DNA of 64,000 nucleotides. Source: Oegoconia quadripuncta (lineage: Eukaryota > Arthropoda > Insecta > Lepidoptera > Autostichidae). A program made the translations under genes and the position numbers. The stretch lies in NCBI GenBank assembly GCA_949316235.1, contig OX438748.1:3847001-3911000 (forward strand), written 5' to 3'. The notes beneath the pieces are model-generated. The model was not told the DNA's origin. It made no database searches and saw only the letters and a program-made list of their open reading frames with translations. Position 1 is the first letter of the stretch, and every line of letters starts with the position of its first letter. Below are positions 11,948 through 23,375 of this stretch, piece after piece.

Positions 11948-12182
11948 TAATAATAAATAAATATTTCGGACACTTACACCAATCATCTAGTCCCAAACTA
12001 AGCAAAGCTTGTGCTATGGATACTAGATAACGGATAAACATACATAAATATTTATATAAACATCCAAGACTCGGGAATAAATGTTCGTATTCATCATACA
12101 AACATTTACCCCTCGCGGGATTCGAACCCGCAACCGTTGGTTTCGCTGATAGGGTGACTATCCACTACACCAATCGGTCGTC
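11948..12182 (-). mobile_element. SINE-B copy
   Basis: Full-length-looking copy in reverse, from the AAATATTTCGGACACTTAC end to the tRNA-like head with B box (GGATTCGAACCC on the plus strand) and A-box region near 12165. Confidence 0.85.
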
Positions 12183-12544
12183 CATCCACTACACCAAATG
12201 AACGGACATACGTACATACATACACTCGCAAAACTTTACCCTCCTTTATTGGGCAGTCGGGTAAAATTGAGAACCTCCTCCATTTGACGGCGGTTAGTAA
12301 GCAAGTACGCATTTGTTGCTTAAATATTCAATTAACTGTGTTAGACGTTAAATTCCAGAGACGTAAATAAATTTATATTCTTTCCACCTGTCACCATTTA
12401 TATGGATATAAACCCTGTTGGAAGTCATTATGTTGTTCCTTCTATACAATTTACTGAAAGTAATTAATATTTAAATACAATATAAAATATCTTTGATTGC
12501 GGACTATCATATTGAAAAAAGAACCATCGATGCACGGTAAACTC
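12183..12544. other. No gene seen
   Basis: Unclassified. The 20 bases after 12182 echo the SINE-B head edge (CCACTACACCAAA), so a small duplication at the insertion edge is possible. Confidence 0.4.
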
Positions 12545-12775
12545 AGCGTTTTTCCGCCCGCGGCTTCACCTGCCTTGAATAACTTTATCGCGGAAATTTG
12601 ATTATCCCGTGGGAACTGTTCATTTTATCGGGACAAAAAGTATCCTATGTTTTAGTCCAGGGTATGTTCTACTTATATACCAAATTTCAATTAAATCCGT
12701 TTATCTGTTTCACCGGGATGGAGCAACAAACAAACAAACAAACATCCAAACTTTCGCATTATATTAGTTAGATTA
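12545..12775 (+). mobile_element. Family-E repeat
   Basis: The copy begins in the family's CCGCCCGCGGCTTC motif and ends in TTTCGCATTATATTAGTTAG. At least seven related copies occur in the window. They may be 3' ends of an RTE-like LINE or a derived SINE; no coding part is seen. Confidence 0.65.
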
Positions 12776-12799
12776 AAAAGAGTTTTGTGGCTAAAAAGA

Positions 12800-12985
12800 G
12801 TTCATGGCACATACAGACATGCGAAATTTGGACGTAATATAATTTAAACAGTAATATATCAAACTAATTAGATGATAATAATCCCTGGACATAACCAGCT
12901 CGTTCGCATGCCAGTTATTTCATAATTAATAATGAAAATAATAACCTTTTTGTAATAGGTAATAAATACTATTTTAGACTTTTAT
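12800..12985 (+). mobile_element. LINE-A tail fragment
   Basis: Plus-strand match to the LINE-A end (GGACATAACCAGCTCGTTCG and flanks), also seen at 25820-25928 and 33250-33330. Confidence 0.7.
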
Positions 12986-13104
12986 TATGTCAATTTATGG
13001 TTGACTAAAAGAGATCTCTTTATGAATTTAGTTTCCCTTGTACTTATTTCAAACTGAAATATTTTACCGACGGCCCAAAGAAGGAGGGTAATGTTTTTCG
13101 AGTG

Positions 13105-13335
13105 TATTGTAGCTTTTATACAATACAATACAATACAAATACTCTTTATTGCGCAAAAAATACGAGTACGACATTGGAACCTTCAAGAAACGAGCCTACA
13201 CCTTCCTCAAAGGCCGGCAACGCATCTGTGACCCTTTTGGTGTTGCGGGTGTCCATGGGCGGCGGTGATTACTTTCCATCAGGTGACCCGCATGCTCGTT
13301 TGCCGCCCTCTCATATAAAAAATAAAAAATAATAA
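13105..13335 (+). mobile_element. LINE tails: AATAC-rich piece and family F
   Basis: 13110-13160 resembles the (AATAC)n-bearing LINE tail at 51016 in reverse. From about 13170 to 13335 is family F (ACGAGCCTACACCTTCCTC ... CATCAGGTGACCCGCATGC), a GC-rich 3' end followed by an A-rich tail. Other family F copies lie at 14581 and 36932. Confidence 0.65.
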
Positions 13336-14500
13336 TTTACAATAATTTTTGATGATAACAATAGAACTTTTATGTTACCTAAAAGGGCTTAACCGATTTT
13401 GAAGTGCAAGATCATCTTGATCCTTGAGTGTCATACTCAAGGACACATTTTATGGTAAATAATTCAACATGGGTTTTTTAGTTTTTAAATGCTCAAGTTT
13501 TATTACCTTTTGGTTTCAAATTCTTTTATAATTATAATTTGGTTGTTTTTCTTTCGTTTTTATTTTTTGTAATAATTGTTATTAATTGAATAGTGAGATC
13601 TTCTGACACAGGTGTTCATGCACTTAAAAGAAGGTTTCAACAATGTAAAATTATACAACAAATCGAAGTTGTTCATTTAATTTTCAAATAGTTATCGCAT
13701 CTTGTTATTAGCGAGTCGACGACGGCAAAAAATATCAAATTAAATTTTGTACAAACAAAAAGATATATTTGGAAAAGATTTACTGAAGCCTTTTTCTTCG
13801 AATAACACCCAAGTATTACTTTAATCTTATTGATATTTTCACACTAGGGGGAAAAGGGAAATGGACAAACATAAAAAGCCTCTCAACACGAAGTAGGGAC
13901 CGGCTAGTGATATTAATAAATCAGTCTATTCGCTGTTGAGCCTACAATCAATTCTGGTGAAGCTAAATATGGAAATAGTGCGGTATTTGGACTCTCCATA
14001 ATAGAGTAGGACGTGAAATTGTGTCGTTTAACATTATGCTGTTTCATTTAAATGTGTTGCCAATGTGATGCTTGTACTCTCAATTTTAAGAAGGTTTATC
14101 CCATCCAGTGGGATAATGGATAAATCTCTAATGGATTAATTCAGATTTATTTTTAAATCATCCTAATATTATTAATGGAAAGAACTCCACTAACAAGAGC
14201 CATAGCTCTCTTCTAAACCTCATTTATTCATACATAGTGGGTTACACTCACTTTAAAGTCTCCATACCTTTACCTTGTATATTTGTAAATACCTGGTGAT
14301 AATGTCAATAATTTCTGAGGAATCACTGACTCTGATAATACAGTTTAACTAGTTTCGGAGTCAGGGGTCCATTATACTAGATGACTTCAAATGTATTATC
14401 CATAACTCTAGTCTTAAAATAAACTTAAAATGCATTGTAAACTTGGGTAATGAATAAATAATAATAATTATTATTATTATAGCTCTTAAATATAAGAGAG
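13336..14500. other. No gene seen
   Basis: 1.1 kb of AT-rich DNA without a recognisable repeat edge, domain or RNA gene. (TTA)n-like short runs occur at about 14462-14480. Confidence 0.45.
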
Positions 14501-14810
14501 AGAGAATATTACAAATGCGATAGTTTGGGCGTTTGTTTGTTTGTTACTCAATCACGGCGAACCAGATGAACGGATTGGACCTTCAAGACCGACATTGGAA
14601 CCTTCAAGAAACGAGCCTACACCTTCCTCAAAGGCCGGCAACGCATCTGTGACCCTTTTGGTGTTGCGGGTGTCCATGGGCGGCGGTGATTGCTTTCCAT
14701 CAGGTGACCCGCATGCTGGTTTGCCGCCCTCTCATATTAAAAAAAAAAACGGATGTGGATGAAATTTGGTAAGGTAGAATATGCCCCGGATAATTTAAAA
14801 CCCATGTCAA
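14501..14810 (-). mobile_element. Family-E copy with nested family-F insertion
   Basis: A family-E copy in reverse starts near 14501 and is interrupted at about 14581-14750 by family F in plus orientation. Host sequence ACGGATTGGA on the left recurs as ACGGATGTGGA on the right, consistent with a target duplication of about 10 bp. Family E resumes after 14751. Confidence 0.7.
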
Positions 14811-15332
14811 AAGAACATTAACAAAAAAAGGTTATTACAAAATTAGTGATTACCTGAACTATTGCTATAATTATCCAGCAAAGTGGGAACGTGTGCTATA
14901 ATGATGATTTTCACAGAACTTGCTAACAATCTCAGTGCCATAACTCGTCTTATTCGCTGAAAACTAAGTCCCTAGCCACAGCCACTCATGCATAAAATCA
15001 AGTAGCGGGTTAACTTGGAGATATTCAAGTACTATAGCAACGTTGTGTGGAAACTTCTCTAGGGGGCTGTTAAGGGAGCCGCGTTTAGAGGATACGATAC
15101 GACTTTGGCACGACTTCCTTTTGATCCCAACTCTGATTAAGACGATTTATTCCGCCCAGTGGCGCATTCATTGTATAAATTAAGATTTTTTTTAAACACA
15201 GAATAGGTAAATCAAAAAAATCGGTCTGACCTGGACTCGAGAAGCCTAAAAGCTAATACTAATACATAAATATATAATTTATATTCCAAATTGATTTTTA
15301 CATTTCATTATTAATCATTTAGTATTAATTAA
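14811..15332. other. No gene seen
   Basis: Unclassified sequence without a supported feature. Confidence 0.4.
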
Positions 15333-15533
15333 TCTTATAGTGACGCATATCAATATTAAAATTCTTTAATGTTTTATATAAATATATTGAGACTCGGCCA
15401 TCGCCTGAAAAGACGTGTAAATTCAATCGCCTGAAAACACATGTAAATTCAATTATTTAGTGCGATGGCCAAGTCTCGATATATTTATATAAAACATTAA
15501 AGAATTTTAATATTGATATGCGTCACTATAAGA
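15333..15533. mobile_element. Fold-back MITE, 72-bp arms
   Basis: Arms 15333-15404 and 15462-15533 are reverse complements with about two mismatches. The loop contains two tandem 26-bp units starting TCGCCTGAAAA at 15401 and 15427. No coding capacity. Confidence 0.85.
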
Positions 15534-15561
15534 TGCTGTTAATTATTACGTAACAACTTAA

Positions 15562-15912
15562 TTTTTTTTTTATTTTTTTTTTTTTTTATGCACGACGGGT
15601 TCGTACTTGACCTCAATCACACCTGATGTTAAGTGAAGATGAGGTCGAAGGTGGAAGCGTACTAACCCGGAAACCCCAACACATTTGGGGGACTGGCTAT
15701 CTTATCTCTGACAACCGGAACACAACAATGCTATTAACATTGCTGCTTGGCGGCAGATTTAGATAAGATGGTGGTAGCTAGCCAGGCGGACATTTTAATA
15801 TGCCCTACCACCAACCAAACCGAGTACTTAAACATGTACCCCGCTGGGGATCGAACCCGCGACCTCCGAATCGTAAACTCAGTGTTGTTTACATTGAGCC
15901 ACGGAGGCGGTT
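15562..15912 (-). mobile_element. SINE-A, full length
   Basis: Reverse orientation. The T-run at the left is the retroposon's A tail. The tRNA-like head with A-box and B-box motifs ends at 15912. This is a good reference copy for the family. Confidence 0.9.
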
Positions 15913-16884
15913 GATACGGATAATGCTTCGAGTACGGAGATTCCAGACACAATTGATTTTCAATTGTTATGGACCACGATCGTGGTCTTAGAGACTGGAC
16001 GTATTAAGACAGAAAGTCGCTTAAGTAGAGACTGAATAAATTAACAACCGACTTGGTATTACATGGATCTCACAACTTTTTACCGCAGAACAATTGAGTT
16101 GCGAGACTTGGTTTTTTTGACAAGTATTGTTTTTGATGGGATTAATAACTTTTCGGATAATGGGTGATCTAGTCCATATATTTTTTACGTGCCCGCTATA
16201 CGACCGGTCTTCCTTTTTAAATTCACTCACCAACCTCCATGTTTTTAAAATAAAATTAATTTGAAATTAGAATTGTTAGCCAAACAAAAATTATTTTGAT
16301 TTGAAATGGCCAGTACTGCAGAACGGCAATTTCATAGGTAAACACCTATTATTAGTACAATGCAATTTTTTTAATGACAATTTTATAAAGTTTCAGTTTC
16401 GAGTTAATATCGTCCTAAAGCCAACTAGATATCTTGCTTTTCGATTCCGCTAGTGTACCTACCAGAATGGAAAGATACATTTGCTTTCAGTTTATTATAT
16501 AAAAACCCATCTACAAAGCAAAAAATCTATGTAAGAAAGACGTATTGAGAGTGGCAGGCTGACAAATTTACCTTCTCTGTAACGTCGTAAGTTATAAAAG
16601 CCCTCGCCAAAATCGCTGTTCCCTTTTTTACCCGGGGCGATATCTAGTGTCGATGTACTTAACTTACTAGCTCCCGAGATCCCGACACAAGAAATAGCCA
16701 TCCTATTTCGAGGGGAAAAAATATTCTTTCTGTCGGCGGGTAAATTAAATTTAGGGATGATTACATCCTGTTGTGAGCCGCGACAAACAAAGTAAATAGA
16801 CGCCTCTGGGGTACGGGCAATTTTGATAGCAATATGTGACGAATTATTTTTGTGTATACTACTTATTGTGTGTATATTACTTAA
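15913..16884. other. No gene seen
   Basis: No recognisable repeat or coding segment. Short minus-strand open frames around 16021-16233 and 16495-16701 have no recognisable domain. Confidence 0.4.
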
Positions 16885-17121
16885 CGACCTGTTTGGTGTA
16901 GTGGTTAGAAACTTTGCTGCTATACCAAAAGGTCGCGGGTTCGAATCCCGCTAGGGGCATATGTTGTATGATGAATAAGGACATGTGTACCCGAGTTATG
17001 GATGTTTTTCATTTATATATGTATTTATTTACAAAAAAAAAATGTATTTTTGTAGTGTATCAACCATCTGGTATCCACAACACAAGCCTAGTTGCTTAGT
17101 GTGGAACTAGATGGCGCTGCC
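16885..17121 (+). mobile_element. SINE-C, full length
   Basis: The head contains TTGGTGTAGTGGTTAG (A box) and GGTTCGAATCC (B box). The body includes the A-rich middle, and the 3' end reads AACTAGATGGCGCTG. This is the reference copy for the family. Confidence 0.9.
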
Positions 17122-17335
17122 TGCATATTTTATTTATTATTATTATTAGCTGTTGCCCGCGAATTCGTTCGCATGGAACATTTCATCAATAAAAATAATT
17201 TATTTATTTACAAAAGCATAATACACTAATTGACAAGTTTTATTAAAGATACCTAAGGCTGAGTGTTTATTCAATGTGAATATTCTGACCTCCTAAATAA
17301 ATCTGAGTTATGGTGGTCGGTGTTCCGTCGTTCCA
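17122..17335. mobile_element. Family-E fragment and flank
   Basis: Around 17150-17190 the GTTGCCCGCGAATTCGTTCG motif resembles the start of family E. The rest is unclassified. Confidence 0.4.
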
Positions 17336-17563
17336 TAAGGGTCAATTCACACCGAGACGCGACGCGACGCGACGATACTCAAAGAGGCCAATGATTTCGC
17401 GCTGCACCTCGAGGCGCAGTGCTGCGTGGTGCAACGTAATCTGAATTCTCACAATGTAATGTGTATCTTTTCGTGTAGTGAATAAAGTATATTCTGAGTC
17501 GCTCTATGAAAAATGTGCGCGCAGCGTCGCGTCGCGTCGCGTCTCGGTGTGAACTGACCCTTA
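17336..17563. mobile_element. MITE-3 with 5-bp target duplication
   Basis: 228 bp. The ends read TAAGGGTCAATTCACACCGA and the complement of TAAGGGTCAGTTCACACCGA, with arms continuing into repeats of ACGCG. TTCCA flanks both sides (17331-17335, 17564-17568). No coding capacity. The superfamily is open; a 5-bp duplication excludes a simple TA-type mariner element. Confidence 0.8.
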
Positions 17564-17740
17564 TTCCAACGATAAACAAAGAAAAATATACACTTTTCAT
17601 GGTGTCAATTTTATTATCTCGTGTGTGTGTAAGGGTGCCGGTTGTTTAAGACAGGTATTCAGACTATCCTCTATTCAGTATCTAATGATGATAATGATAA
17701 TCTATTTCTAATAGCATCATCATCATCATCTCAGCCCGTA

Positions 17741-18075
17741 AACCGCCTCCGTGGCTCAATGTAAACCACATTGGGTTTACGATTCGGAGGTCGCGGGTTC
17801 GATCCCCAGCGGGGTACATATTTAATACTCGGTTTGGTCGGTGGTAGGGAATATTAATTAATGTCCGCCTGACTAGCTACCACCATCTTATCTAAATCTG
17901 CCGCCAAACTGCAATGTTAATAGCGTTGTTGTGTTCCGGTTGTCAGAGATAAGATAGCCAGTCCTCCAAATGTGTTTGGGGTTTCCGGATCAGTACGCTT
18001 CCACCTTCGACCTCATCTTCACTTAACATCAGGTGTGATTGAGGTTAAGTACCAACCCGTTGTGCATAAAAAAAA
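17741..18075 (+). mobile_element. SINE-A, full length
   Basis: tRNA-like head at 17741 (CCGTGGCTCAATG, GGTTCGATCCC), body, and A-run ending at 18075 where it abuts a SINE-D copy. Confidence 0.9.
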
Positions 18076-18221
18076 GTCCCACTCAGGGATATAGGCCTTC
18101 CCTCGAGGGAGTAAGGGCCATTAAATTTAAAAACCCATTGGTACATGGCCTGCCTGAGAATCGAACCCGGACCTCCCAAATTTGGTGACCGCGTCTTAAC
18201 CGCTGAGCCACCGACGCTCGC
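18076..18221 (-). mobile_element. SINE-D copy, shortened
   Basis: The reverse copy has a tRNA-like head at the right (minus strand GTGGCTCAGCGGTTAAGAC, a near-consensus A box) and a decayed B box. The middle of the body is deleted compared with 47301-47594. Confidence 0.85.
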
Positions 18222-18269
18222 AACATTGCATCGCAAAAGCATCATTTTATATCATAATTAATATCGAAT

Positions 18270-18396
18270 CATATAAATTTTGCTGAATTCAGGTCCTAAT
18301 CTATCTCCCAATCAAATTTAAACCGTTCAGCCGCTTAGGCGTGAAGAGGTAACAAACACACATACACGAACTTCCGCATTTATAATATTAGTGTGA
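18270..18396 (+). mobile_element. Family-E 3' fragment
   Basis: Contains the family's AGGCGTGAAGAGGTAACAAA motif and ends CGCATTTATAATATTAGTGT. Confidence 0.7.
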
Positions 18397-18514
18397 TTAC
18401 TTGGACCTTGGTATGTACAGTGTATTAGTTACGCTATAGTAGTTTCGTGCTGTCGACTGTACCACATTAAATTACTATGACTGTACAAACATAATTGACC
18501 GACCGACAAACGAT

Positions 18515-18703
18515 GACCGATTGGTGTAGTGGATAGTGACCCTGTCAGCGAAACCAACGGTTGCGGGTTCGAATCCCGCGAGGGGTAAATGTTTGTGTGA
18601 TGAATACGAACATTTATTCCGGAGTCATGGATATTTATGTATGTTTATCCGTATATTTTAGCTTAGTTTGTGACTAGATGATTGACGTAAGTGTCCCAAA
18701 TAT
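18515..18703 (+). mobile_element. SINE-B copy
   Basis: Intact-looking A-box region (TTGGTGTAGTGGATAG) and B box (GGTTCGAATCC). The body has a short internal deletion before the 3' motif. Confidence 0.85.
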
Positions 18704-18801
18704 TATTAAAAAAAAACATTATAATTTACTCGGTCTATTCTCAAAACCAACTGAGCACTTACATACGTAACTCTAAGTAAGAGTTTCCTAACACAAGTTA
18801 T

Positions 18802-18886
18802 TATACCGGGTGAGTTTTTTTTACCGCAAGGAAATAAATAGGGCATAAGTAAGTGAAATTGAAGGTATCGGTATGGGTAGTTTATT
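18802..18886 (-). repeat. Short dispersed repeat
   Basis: On the minus strand it contains TTCAATTTCACTTAC followed by a TATGCCCTATTT-like motif, as at 22530-22570 on the plus strand. Family unknown. Confidence 0.5.
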
Positions 18887-19437
18887 ATTTTTTTTTTTTT
18901 AATCTTAATTTTAAGAGCTTAGTCAATATTGACTATGTCGCTCTATTGTACACTTAGTAGTTCATCATCCCCTTAGGTTGACACCTACTTTAACTAATTT
19001 GTATAGTGCTCTAGCTGAATCCGATAACGGAGACGCTAAAGCACTATTGCACCCCCCCACCGACCATAACATAGAAATGTCCACTATTTGTCTTCTGAGC
19101 GACTCATTACGGACACACTCCATTAATATGTGATAAATATCCTCCACGACCCCACATTCTGAACAATTAGGAGATGGGGCTTTCCCCATCAAAAACGCGA
19201 ATTTATTCAATGGAATGTGTCCGGAACGAATTCTCATAGCTATCACAGTGTCATGTCTAGACAATAAACAATTATCAATCCAAGGGTTATTGAGCGGTTC
19301 TGATTGTATAGTCTTATACCAGATACCTTGCTGCTTTGACCGCTCGTCAAAATACTCTTTCCACAAGTTTATTTCATTTTTCAAAAACGCACGCGCCGGC
19401 TGCACTTTGATAAGCGACTGGCCTGATTTGTAGGGTT
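18887..19437 (-). pseudogene. LINE-Z ORF2 C-terminal fragment, 5' truncated
   Basis: A 146-codon minus-strand frame (18965-19405) ends shortly before a T-run that would be the poly(A) tail. It contains IRSGHIPLNKFAFLMGK, then a zinc-knuckle-like cluster (SPNCSECGVVEDIYHILMEC). This cluster is typical of the C-terminus of LINE ORF2 proteins (I/R1-type groups, from memory). The RT and any endonuclease are missing. A related piece lies at 37704-38073. Confidence 0.75.
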
Positions 19438-20459
19438 CCTACCATTCAAAATTTATTTGGAACTCATATTTTCTCGAAGTTTTCTTCATTTATTTAATTT
19501 AATAATTTAATAATTTAATAATATGTAATTATGTGGAATAGGCTATAACAGTGACCGTTAAGTGACACAATTAACGCTTTATTCGATTATGGTTTTGAAA
19601 AAAAAAAAACTACCTATGTCAACAACATAAATAGTTAAGTTGATCATAATTTAATTTATATAAAATAAACCAACCAAAATACATTAATTAATAGAAAATG
19701 TCAAAATTATAACATATAAATGACATATAATCAGAGTACAGTATTAATCATTACATAAACAGATTGCATTCAATATGTCAAACAGATTTCTTTATTTAAA
19801 AATTCTTGTATAGAGTAAGTACCCATGCTCACCCATATATTCAAAAAGAACTGCTCTAAATTTGTTAAATTCCACTTCGTCATTTCAACTGGTAGTTGAT
19901 TATATAAAGTAATTGCCAAACAGAAACAATTCTTATTATAAATGGCTAATTTAGCTTGTGGTACTTGTAGTTAATTCGCATTATGTTATTTCGATCACGT
20001 TAGGGCGATGTATAAGGCCCCGTGGCTGTTCTTAAACTCCATAGATGACACCGTGCACCATGCAGATTTATTTATAGAATAACTAAAAATAATTGCAAGA
20101 TTTATTTTATCTATCTCACAACATTCATTCGATACAAAAATAATGAAGTTACCACAAAAAGGAAAGAGAAAAAAGAAAATGACAATTTATGGTCAGCAAT
20201 AAAATATCCCTCAAAGATAATTGAAGGTCTCTGTGGTAAAAATTCAATCTTAAAAACCCAAAAAATTTTAGCGATTAAAATTTACCTTTTTTTTTGTATC
20301 GTGTACTAAGTTAGACATCTAAAAGTGTCTAGTCATCGGAGTCCGCTTTGCTGTTTTTTAATTTATTTGGCATACAAATCAGACATCCACCAAATACACT
20401 AAGAATACATTATTTGGGAATAATGCAAGCCGGTAATTATTAACAACCGACGAAATCAC
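19438..20459 (-). other. Mostly unclassified; possible LINE C-terminal remnant at 19800-20060
   Basis: On the minus strand at about 19800-20060 the sequence has the flavour of a LINE C-terminus (hydrophobic core with NQLPVEM-like residues), but stops and frameshifts prevent a firm call. The rest shows nothing recognisable. Confidence 0.3.
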
Positions 20460-21092
20460 AGCACCCTAGCTTCGTGCACGTGACGTGCACTCTTGCGGGA
20501 CGGTTTAAAAAAACAGCCCGCCAATAAACCGCCAAATAAAACGCTAGTGTAGAAGGTCCCCTAAGTAAGTGATGGCACATTTTTATCCACTAAGCAACTA
20601 GGCGATTTATATATAACAATGCTAAAAATTCTTCCCTAACATTTCGAAAGCGACTATTTTGTTTCGTTTCCGACCGATTTCATTGCGGAAGTTCGAATGA
20701 AATACAAGGCAAAGTATTTTCGGTTCAAATAATGTGTATTTATCAAAGCGATTGATTTATTTCGCCTTTTTATCTGACTGCGGCGAAGTCGAGGATCTCT
20801 CATGTTATATTTATGTACAAAATGGCAGAAGTCGAAATCATATTTTTGCCTCAACACTTCTGTTTATAGAGTTGACAAGTATTCCTTTTACCCGACTAAC
20901 AGAAACGGAGAAGGTTCTCAATTTTTTACTTGTATGGAAAAAAGATACACCCAAGGTGGTTGCTTGTAACTTTTATGAAGATCTGGTGATTGAGTACCAG
21001 CGTCAAAAGTGGAGAGACGGGAATTCGGTCTTTGAAGCTGACGGCAAAAGTTGGTTACTAATATTAATGTCTAAGATAATATTAATGTCTAC
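20460..21092. other. No supported gene
   Basis: A plus-strand open frame of about 188 codons starts at 20734. Its last third lies in a SINE-A fragment and repeat X, and its first part has no recognisable domain. I regard it as fortuitous. Confidence 0.4.
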
Positions 21093-21223
21093 GGTTGTCA
21101 GAGATAAGATAGCCAGCCCCCAAATGTGTTGGGGTTTCCGAGTCAGTACGTTTCGACCTCATCTTCACTTAACATCAGGTGTGATTGAGGTCAAGTATAA
21201 ACCCGTCGTGCGTAAAAAAAAAA
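21093..21223 (+). mobile_element. SINE-A 3' half
   Basis: Begins GGTTGTCAGAGATAAGATAG and runs through the family tail to an A-run at 21223. The tRNA-like head is missing. Confidence 0.85.
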
Positions 21224-21714
21224 TAAGACTGTTTATCCCACACGGCATTCCATACAATCTTTCAAGTCCAAATTTTTCAAAACGAGTAAACCGATTCTAA
21301 TGAAACTTTATACGCATAAAGCACATACATGAATTTCAAAAGTTAGTAGAAAATATTTTCTAAATATGAATTATATAATTGCATATGCAATATGAATTAT
21401 ATATTTATGTTTGTTACTATGTAAAACTTAAAATCGCTCTAAGTTAGTTTTAATACTTCCGATAAATGTACTCTTCTAATTTTTAAGATCTATATGTACA
21501 TATACCCACGTGCCTCATGCGTATAAAGTTTCATTCATCGCTTTAAACGTTTTGAAAAATTTGGACTTAAAAGTTTGTATGAAATACCGTGCGGGATAAA
21601 CCCTCTTAATGACTTTGTATGATGTCGCTGCGAAGTGCGCTCATTGTGCCTATATATAAATCTGGCGATATTGTTTTGTTGTATACAACCATTTATATTT
21701 TCATTTCAAACCTA
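21224..21714. repeat. Dispersed repeat X
   Basis: Shares segments with 10855-10980, with the tandem duplication at 11230-11290 and with 63655-63720 (TCCAAATTTTTCAAAACGAG-like and AAACCCTCTTAA motifs). The internal copies suggest an old multi-copy repeat. No coding potential. Confidence 0.5.
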
Positions 21715-21990
21715 TTTTATCTCAGAAACATCATGGTTTTGTAAAATGCAAAAATAGTAAACTCCTTGAATACAAAAAATATACATGTAATGAATTTGCT
21801 AAATGTGGACACGTGGATTCTTTTTACACCTACTTTTGATAAACAATTTTGATAAAGTTAACCACGCTATACTATGCCAAAAATTATGGAGATTAGGTAT
21901 TCACGGTAGTTTACTTCGGTGGATTGAGTCTTATCTTAGCAATAGAAGTCAGCTTGTTGTTCTGAAGGGTCCTGCAAATCCCTCTTAACT
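21715..21990 (+). pseudogene. LINE reverse transcriptase fragment
   Basis: One frame reads NFDKVNHAILCQKLWRLGI, then GSLLRWIESYLSNRSQ. This is the stretch after the first catalytic aspartate region in non-LTR reverse transcriptases (DFSKAFDxVxH-type motif). The first aspartate is replaced or shifted. The YADD-containing part is absent. Single-copy in this window. Confidence 0.75.
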
Positions 21991-22289
21991 GTTTGAATGT
22001 ATCGAAAATAAATGTCAAATTATGTTTTGAATTTAGACCCGGCCCATTATTGTCTGACTTTGATGGGAATGGACTCCAACGACCACTGTCAATTTTCACT
22101 TAGAATAACTTAGAATAAAGTTTACTTTGGAAAAACACATTTGTATTCATGACAAAATTCAACAGCATTCTACTGAGTCTTAATTTAATTATCAACGCTC
22201 GCTGCAGCGAGTTCGAGAATATAATGAAATAGCTTCTTCTAACAAAAATATATTCGTGAAATGTCATTATCGTCATGCCTATAAGATAC

Positions 22290-22445
22290 GAAGCATTCGC
22301 TATTCGTTTTCGATTAGCGAAATTAAGCAATGTCTGGCGCGTTCAGTCCTTAAATGGGTGACCACTAGTGCCATTTTCATACCAGTGCTTCCGTGGCTCA
22401 GGGGGCACGTTAAATAGTCGAACTCGGTTAAATCGGTGACCTACA
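22290..22445 (+). mobile_element. 5S-rRNA-derived SINE
   Basis: Contains GAAATTAAGCAATGTCTGGC followed by CAGTCCTTAAATGGGTGACC. These correspond to the A box and C box of the 5S rRNA internal promoter. The unit continues into a repeat-specific 3' part (CGTGGCTCAGGGGGCACG). Other pieces lie at 48690, 54560 and 55430. Confidence 0.7.
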
Positions 22446-23091
22446 GGGGCGACTTATAAACGGCTTAACCGATTTCTATCAAACTGGGTCGGCAGGTGCG
22501 TTTTTGGAAAATAATAATAAAACTACCTATGCCAATAACTTCAATTTCACTTACCTAATATGCCCTATTTTTTTTCTTACGGTAATGAAATATATATTTG
22601 CACGTCATAAATAGCATAGAATGAAGACTCACTAAATTATATTGAAGATTCCATTGTTGTTACCATAATTTAGTGAATAAATATTTTATTTCATTTCATA
22701 ATAATGTAAAAGTAATTAGTTTAAGCACGGGAAATAGTCCTTGTCGTTCTACCTTCAAATGACAATCAACTTTGGGGTGATATTTGACAACTGACTTTCT
22801 CTTTCGACTGTACATGTGCGTTATTTGTCGAACTTGCCGAGTTGACAGTAGTTGATTGCTGAATAAATGAGTTGGTTATCGGATATGGACATTGATACTA
22901 ATATCCTTGTTTATCCGCTTGACATACTGCTTTTGACCTATTTACGAAATTGGATACTGCAGATTAAAAGTAGAAGGCAAAGTATCTGAGAACTATCTGA
23001 GATCGATCGAGAGATGAACGCTGTTCGTCCAAATATCGACAAACTGCATCTCATTAGTAACGTGGTGGTTTCAGACACTTAGGTATGAATG
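22446..23091. other. No gene seen; short repeat at 22512-22590
   Basis: 22512-22590 matches the reverse of 18802-18886. The remainder is unclassified. Confidence 0.4.
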
Positions 23092-23375
23092 TTATTTTTT
23101 TTTAATATATCCGCACGTAATTTCTCTCTCTCTCTCTTGTCTCTTCCCGTGGCTGTCATAAATGGCGACCAAGAGACTTTCCATAAAAAAATCTATAGTT
23201 TTGCGCTTTTCAACGGCGATGGACTCACTCCCTGTCCCGTGTGCATTTCTGTTAATTTCATAAGGTGAACCGTGGATGTGTTTCAATCATTAAACTTGGA
23301 ACACCCAAACACTATTATTTGGGATATCTCTAACAACCCCATTTGGGATAAAGGTCGTGACGTAATGTATGTATT
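23092..23375 (-). mobile_element. Repeat-H copy
   Basis: Reverse match to 45715-45960 (minus strand GTCACGACCTTTATCCCAAA-like start, CACGGTTCACC, then CCACGGGAAGAGAC). A (GA)n run at about 23118-23137 interrupts the far end. The origin of the family is unknown. Confidence 0.65.

Noticed and set aside
16885..16955. Functional tRNA gene
   Set aside because: The tRNA-like head with A and B boxes continues into a SINE body that recurs elsewhere; the same applies to all B-box hits here.
20734..21300. 188-codon plus-strand open frame as a host gene
   Set aside because: The last third is SINE-A tail and repeat X, the rest has no domain or splice context, and an opposite-strand frame overlaps it.
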